Below are positions 15,049 through 17,735 of a stretch of DNA of 17,735 nt, piece by piece. Below the pieces are notes generated by a model. That model had not been told where the DNA came from, did not search any database, and saw only the letters and a list, made by a program, of their open reading frames with translations. Both the position numbers and the translations under genes were made by a program. The first letter of the stretch is position 1; every line of letters starts with the position of its first letter. The DNA lies in assembly GCA_009835515.1 (NCBI GenBank), contig VXXH01000638.1, positions 1-17,735 of the forward strand, given 5' to 3'. The stretch comes from Candidatus Poribacteria bacterium. Its GTDB lineage: Bacteria; Poribacteria; WGA-4E; WGA-3G.

Positions 15049-15636
15049 TTAAGTTTCCAATAATTCCGTTTCTTTCGCCTCCGTTAATACGTCAATTTGG
15101 TTGATATATGTATCTGTGAGCTGTTGCACAGGGTCTGCGGTAGCCTTTCCGCGTTTTTTATCCCCGCCGCGACCTCGACTTTTACCGCCGCCGCCCCCTG
15201 AATCGCCGTCAAGTTTTTTCACAGCGTCATTGGCATCCCGGCGGATATTTCGAATGGCGACTTTCCCCTCTTCAGCGAGTTTACGTACGACCTTGGTTAG
15301 CTCAGTCCGTCGCTCTGTCGTGAGTTCGGGGACCAGGATTCGGATAACGTTCCCGTCGTTGTTCGTTGAGAGCCCCAAATCCGAATGGGCTATAGCCTTC
15401 TCAATCTCTGTAATTAGCGTCTTATCCCAGGGTTGAATGACAAGCAGGCGCGGTTCAGGTGTCGTAATCGTACCGACCTGACTCAGTGGACTTTTGGTAC
15501 CGTAGTAGGTAACAGTAACCTGATCCAAGAGTGCCGGTGTCGCGCGCCCGGTTTGCACATGCGACAATTTTGTCGCTGTTACTTCAATGGTTTTCTTCAT
15601 CCGGGATTCAGTTTCTTGAAGTATCCTCTGTTGCAT
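15049..15636 (-). CDS. frr: Ribosome recycling factor with a Gly/Arg/Lys-rich insert
   Basis: Splits post-termination ribosomes together with EF-G. I start at ATG 15636 (195 residues): GAGGA lies nine bases upstream and the protein then opens as the family does. The longer frame upstream adds LSFVVPHRYPRCLRGKN, unlike any RRF. Family landmarks are HVQTGRATPALLDQVTV (26-42), YYGTKSPLSQVGTI, EPRLLVIQPWDK (61-72), IRILVPELTTERR (98-110) and RNIRRDANDAVKKL (129-142), then LTDTYINQIDVL. Between residues 143 and 168 the usual acidic helix-turn (around KDGEISEDE in most homologues) is replaced by DGDSGGGGGKSRGRGGDKKRGKATAD, basic and glycine-rich, about ten residues longer. pyrH, usually upstream, is absent. 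Confidence 0.95.
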   Translation of the reverse strand: MQQRILQETESRMKKTIEVTATKLSHVQTGRATPALLDQVTVTYYGTKSPLSQVGTITTPEPRLLVIQPWDKTLITEIEKAIAHSDLGLSTNNDGNVIRILVPELTTERRTELTKVVRKLAEEGKVAIRNIRRDANDAVKKLDGDSGGGGGKSRGRGGDKKRGKATADPVQQLTDTYINQIDVLTEAKETELLET

Positions 15637-15757
15637 CTGATTTTTTCCTCTAAGACATCGCGGATACCTGTGGGGCACTACAAAACTCAGCAAGGGTATT
15701 GCCCTTCAATGACAAGGCATCGCGACGGAAGCTGCGCTTCTGCCTCTTAGCTTATCA

Positions 15758-15830
15758 CCATTTCGTCTTATGGCAGCCTCAATCCCCGACGCTGCGGGTG
15801 CGATCTCTACGCACATTCGAGACGAAATGG
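15758..15830. ncRNA. Foldable spacer between tsf and frr, three-stem structure
   Basis: An 11-bp perfect outer stem (CCATTTCGTCT at 15758-15768 with AGACGAAATGG at 15820-15830) encloses two hairpins: GCAGC (15773-15777) with GCTGC (15791-15795), and GTGCG (15798-15802) with CGCAC (15810-15814). It starts ten bases after the tsf stop. The hairpin GAAGC, TGC, GCTTC (15728-15740) follows on the transcript. It occupies the slot where pyrH is usually found. It may be an untranslated regulatory or processing structure, or a palindromic repeat; the RNA label is inference from pairing only. Confidence 0.4.
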
Positions 15831-15840
15831 GTGTGTATCA

Positions 15841-16434
15841 TTACTGTCCAAGCACATAAAGAACAAAACGTTTGACGACGATATTCTCACCCAATTGGGC
15901 AATAGCGTCCTTGACAAGGATCTCAATGGTCTTATCTGTATCGCGAATATAGGGCTGCTGTAGGAGACATGTCTCTGAGTAAAATTTAGAGATGCGTCCC
16001 TCAACGATCCGTTCAGCGATATGCGGAGGTTTACCTTCTTGTTCGGCCTGTGCTTTTAGGATCGCTTTTTCAGTTTCAAGATCCTCGGCAGGTACATCTT
16101 CGGATTTAACATATTTTGGTTTAGCGGCTGCCACCTGCATCGCGATCTCTTTCGCTAACTCTTGGAACTGTTCCGTCCGCGCGACGAAATCGGTTTCACA
16201 ATTCAGTTCGACTAACGTGCCGACGCGACTTCCAGGGTGGATATAGGAGACAATCAGCCCCTCTTCTGCTGCCCTGCTGCCTTTGAGTTCGGAAGCTTTC
16301 AAACCTTGCTCCCGTAGTTTCTGAATTGCTACGTCGATATCTCCGTTCGTTTCGGTTAGCGCCTTTTTGCATTCCATAATCCCCGCCCCCGTACGCGAAC
16401 GGAGTTCGCTAACCATCTTTGCTGTAATTGCCAT
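15841..16434 (-). CDS. tsf: Elongation factor Ts (short form)
   Basis: The guanine-nucleotide exchange factor for EF-Tu. The 197-residue protein begins ITAKMVSELRSRTGAGIMEC (family N-terminal helical domain), has KKALTETNGDIDVAIQKLRE, and carries the EF-Tu-contacting TDFVAR at 81-86. Length matches the short EF-Ts of Thermus-type bacteria, with one core subdomain, not the ~280-residue E. coli form. The C-terminal QQPYIRDTDKTI and DAIAQLGENIVVKRFVLY are typical. AGGAGG lies four bases before the ATG, a strong but close ribosome binding site. It follows rpsB, as is nearly universal, but with an unusually long 269-base gap filled by a MITE-like repeat and pairing elements. Confidence 0.97.
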   Translation of the reverse strand: MAITAKMVSELRSRTGAGIMECKKALTETNGDIDVAIQKLREQGLKASELKGSRAAEEGLIVSYIHPGSRVGTLVELNCETDFVARTEQFQELAKEIAMQVAAAKPKYVKSEDVPAEDLETEKAILKAQAEQEGKPPHIAERIVEGRISKFYSETCLLQQPYIRDTDKTIEILVKDAIAQLGENIVVKRFVLYVLGQ

Positions 16435-16452
16435 CCATCCTCCTTGTAATTG

Positions 16453-16580
16453 GTTGTCAGTTATCAGTTGTCAGTTTGCCTCGCAGTGAGAGTTACAAGA
16501 GGTTTTTGGTAATCCTAACATTTCTTGTGACTGATAACTGAAAGGACTTTGAAAAAAGCACACTGATGGCTGACGACTTA
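16453..16580. repeat. MITE-like repeat R2 between rpsB and tsf
   Basis: Begins with three heptads GTTGTCA, GTTATCA, GTTGTCA (16453-16473), continues with the 81-nt core shared with 7390-7470, and ends with the inverse heptad form GTGACTGATAACTGAAAGG followed by CACTGATGGCTGACGAC. The A/T hairpin seen in R1 is decayed here. No open frame is supported. It starts 19 bases upstream of the tsf start codon, just beyond its ribosome binding site. Confidence 0.7.
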
Positions 16581-16636
16581 TTTTCGTTTTCAGCAAGCAC
16601 GGTTATAATATAAATAACGCGTTATACGGTTTTGAC

Positions 16637-16692
16637 CGCGCCAAAACTGGTAAGTATTTATGGCGCGATTGCTAATTAAGAAGCAACCGCGC
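16637..16692 (-). promoter_or_regulatory. Mutually exclusive stems after rpsB (possible attenuator or processing site)
   Basis: On the rpsB transcript, bases 16692-16682 can pair with 16673-16663 (10 of 11 pairs, loop of 8), starting 11 bases after the rpsB stop. Bases 16667-16661 can instead pair with 16643-16637 (TGGCGCG with CGCGCCA, 7 bp, loop of 17). Both use 16663-16667, so they exclude each other. A 12-bp palindrome ATAACGCGTTAT (16614-16625) lies further on. No U-run follows either stem, so an antiterminator role is only a possibility; a 3'-end stabiliser is as likely. Confidence 0.35.
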
Positions 16693-16703
16693 GTAAAAGT
16701 CTC

Positions 16704-17606
16704 TTATTGGGATTGCCGCCGTGGGGGTCTTCCTCTCCGTCGCTGGCGAGGGGCACGCGCTTGACGTTGCTCCCCGTCGCCAATAGCTTCGGGTTCCGCG
16801 GACAACTGTGCTTCTTCAAGAATCGCGGCACTCTCTTCCTCATGTCGTTCGGCTTCAAGCACGGCATCTACGGGGCGAGCGGCATCAGGTTGCGCCACCT
16901 CGTCTGAGACCTCTGCACCTTCTGATGCACCACCGCGTCCTTGAATGACCGACTCCGCTAAAACGGAGCAGATAAGCCGGATTGAACGGATTGCATCGTC
17001 ATTTCCGGGGACCGGCAGATCAATCGGGTCAGGATCGCAGTTCGTATCCACAATTGCGATGATCGGGATACCCAATTTATTCGCCTCGGCAATAGCCGTA
17101 TGCTCCTTACGTGTATCCGTTACGACGACAACTTCAGGGAGCCTCTTCATTTCTCTGATGCCACTGAGGTTATTGTCAAGTTTGCCTTTTTCACGTCGTA
17201 GGCGTATTACCTCTTTTTTCGGCATCTGTTCAAAGACACCATTTGTCTCATCGGCATCCAATTTATCCAAACGGTTGACACTCCGACGGATGGTCTGGAA
17301 ATTAGTGAGCATGCCGCCAAGCCAGCGGTGGTTCACGTGGTACATCTCACATCGAACAGCCTCGCCGCGTACAGCTTCTTGGGATTGACGTTTTGTACCG
17401 ACAAATAGCACCCCGCCGCCCTTTGAAGCGATGTCTTGCACGAACTCTGCTGCGGTTTCAAGCATCCGTAACGTCTTTTGTAGATCAATGATATAGATCC
17501 CATTTCGCTCGGCGAAAATGTACTCTGCCATCTTCGGATTCCAGCGACGGGTCTGATGTCCAAAATGAACTCCACATTCAAGGAGCTCTTTCATTGTAAC
17601 AGCCAA
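16704..17606 (-). CDS. rpsB: 30S ribosomal protein S2 with extended acidic/basic C-terminus
   Basis: Structural protein of the small subunit. The TTG start at 17606 is chosen because AGGAGG lies seven bases upstream and the protein then begins [20 protein letters not shown], as in homologues; ATG 17594 is too close to the motif. Landmarks: [20 protein letters not shown] (21-40), [17 protein letters not shown] (63-79), [14 protein letters not shown] (92-105), [20 protein letters not shown] (162-181), [20 protein letters not shown] (184-203). The family normally ends soon after residue ~225. Here about 74 more residues follow: an acidic stretch ([20 protein letters not shown]) and then a very basic end ([14 protein letters not shown]). 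It heads the minus-strand cluster. S2 represses its own operon in E. coli, so the foldable leader upstream is of interest. Confidence 0.96.
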   Translation of the reverse strand: MAVTMKELLECGVHFGHQTRRWNPKMAEYIFAERNGIYIIDLQKTLRMLETAAEFVQDIASKGGGVLFVGTKRQSQEAVRGEAVRCEMYHVNHRWLGGMLTNFQTIRRSVNRLDKLDADETNGVFEQMPKKEVIRLRREKGKLDNNLSGIREMKRLPEVVVVTDTRKEHTAIAEANKLGIPIIAIVDTNCDPDPIDLPVPGNDDAIRSIRLICSVLAESVIQGRGGASEGAEVSDEVAQPDAARPVDAVLEAERHEEESAAILEEAQLSAEPEAIGDGEQRQARAPRQRRRGRPPRRQSQ

Positions 17607-17612
17607 AAAAAA

Positions 17613-17735
17613 CCTCCTACGGTTCGCAGAAGCGACACTGCTTCCGCTGGGTTTCTGCGTCCACCTCCTTCACATCTGCATCAGACTCTCAGCACGAGAG
17701 AACCCGCTGTGCAAATCGAGAGGTGTGTTGTATTT
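17613..17735 (-). promoter_or_regulatory. rpsB leader with two hairpins and two Shine-Dalgarno sequences
   Basis: Reading on the transcript: CTCTC, loop GTGCT, GAGAG (17700-17686); then AAGGAGGTG (17670-17662), a full-strength ribosome binding sequence about 50 bases from the gene; then GCGGAAGC, loop AGTGTC, GCTTCTGC (17647-17626, eight pairs including one G-U); then the working AGGAGG (17618-17613) and the TTG start. A 15-codon frame from GTG 17664 ends in TAG exactly where the second AGGAGG begins. A promoter may lie beyond the window edge. Regulation by S2 is inferred from position and from E. coli knowledge only. Confidence 0.4.

Noticed and set aside
15637..15693. Longer frr start adding about 19 residues
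   Set aside because: The extra residues do not resemble RRF, while ATG 15636 has GAGGA nine bases upstream and gives the family N-terminus.
15758..15830. tRNA gene (73 bases, clover-like fold)
   Set aside because: The closing stem is 11 bp rather than 7, there are only two inner arms, and no TTCRANY T-loop or CCA end is present on either strand.
16601..16613. Promoter -10 element for tsf (AT-rich TATAATATAAAT region)
   Set aside because: The best match is on the + strand, away from tsf; on the minus strand no convincing -35/-10 pair with correct spacing was seen.

Overview
This window looks like a chromosomal segment of an uncultivated bacterium. I favour Candidatus Poribacteria or a close relative, with moderate confidence and on family-level impression only. 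The reasons are the tandem secreted LamG proteins with a C-terminal LAVDP-GKLGTTWG tail, a CRTAC1-type FG-GAP/ASPIC protein next to a TPR protein, and gaps between genes packed with 7-bp repeats and short palindromes. No rRNA, tRNA, CRISPR array, transposase or phage gene was found.

Layout. Positions 1-1333 (+ strand) hold two tandem LamG paralogues, the first cut by the window edge. They converge on a long run of minus-strand genes that fills the rest. Read in the direction of transcription (right to left), that run is rpsB, tsf, frr, cdsA, dxr, rseP, a family 4 uracil-DNA glycosylase, priA (split by two in-frame stops), a DhnA-type aldolase, an ATP-grasp enzyme, an FG-GAP/ASPIC protein and a TPR protein. 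The right half is the widely conserved translation/envelope cluster rpsB-tsf-pyrH-frr-uppS-cdsA-dxr-rseP. Here pyrH and uppS are missing from their usual slots, and those slots hold repeats or a foldable spacer. rpsB, tsf and frr serve translation; cdsA serves phospholipid synthesis; dxr serves isoprenoid synthesis; rseP is an intramembrane protease; the glycosylase and PriA serve DNA repair and replication restart. The left half is accessory: a probable carbon-metabolism aldolase, a ligase of unknown substrate, and exported proteins likely to act at or beyond the cell surface.

The most striking layer is repetitive DNA. One family is a degenerate heptad, GTTRTCA, with matching inverted copies and often an A/T-rich hairpin, found in seven of the minus-strand gaps. 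In two cases (dxr, priA) the repeat runs to within a few bases of the start codon and leaves no visible ribosome binding site. Two copies, about 9 kb apart, share an 81-nt core and behave like a MITE. A second family comprises palindromes with GTAGGGGTTGGG or ATCGGGGTTAC arms. These lie inside coding sequence: one in the FG-GAP gene, two in the ATP-grasp gene, and one that supplies the ATP-grasp stop codon. They look like translated palindromic elements comparable to those of Rickettsia. The gaps between rpsB and tsf and between tsf and frr, and the rpsB leader, also contain foldable inverted repeats. All gaps are shorter than 300 bases and are described in the features.
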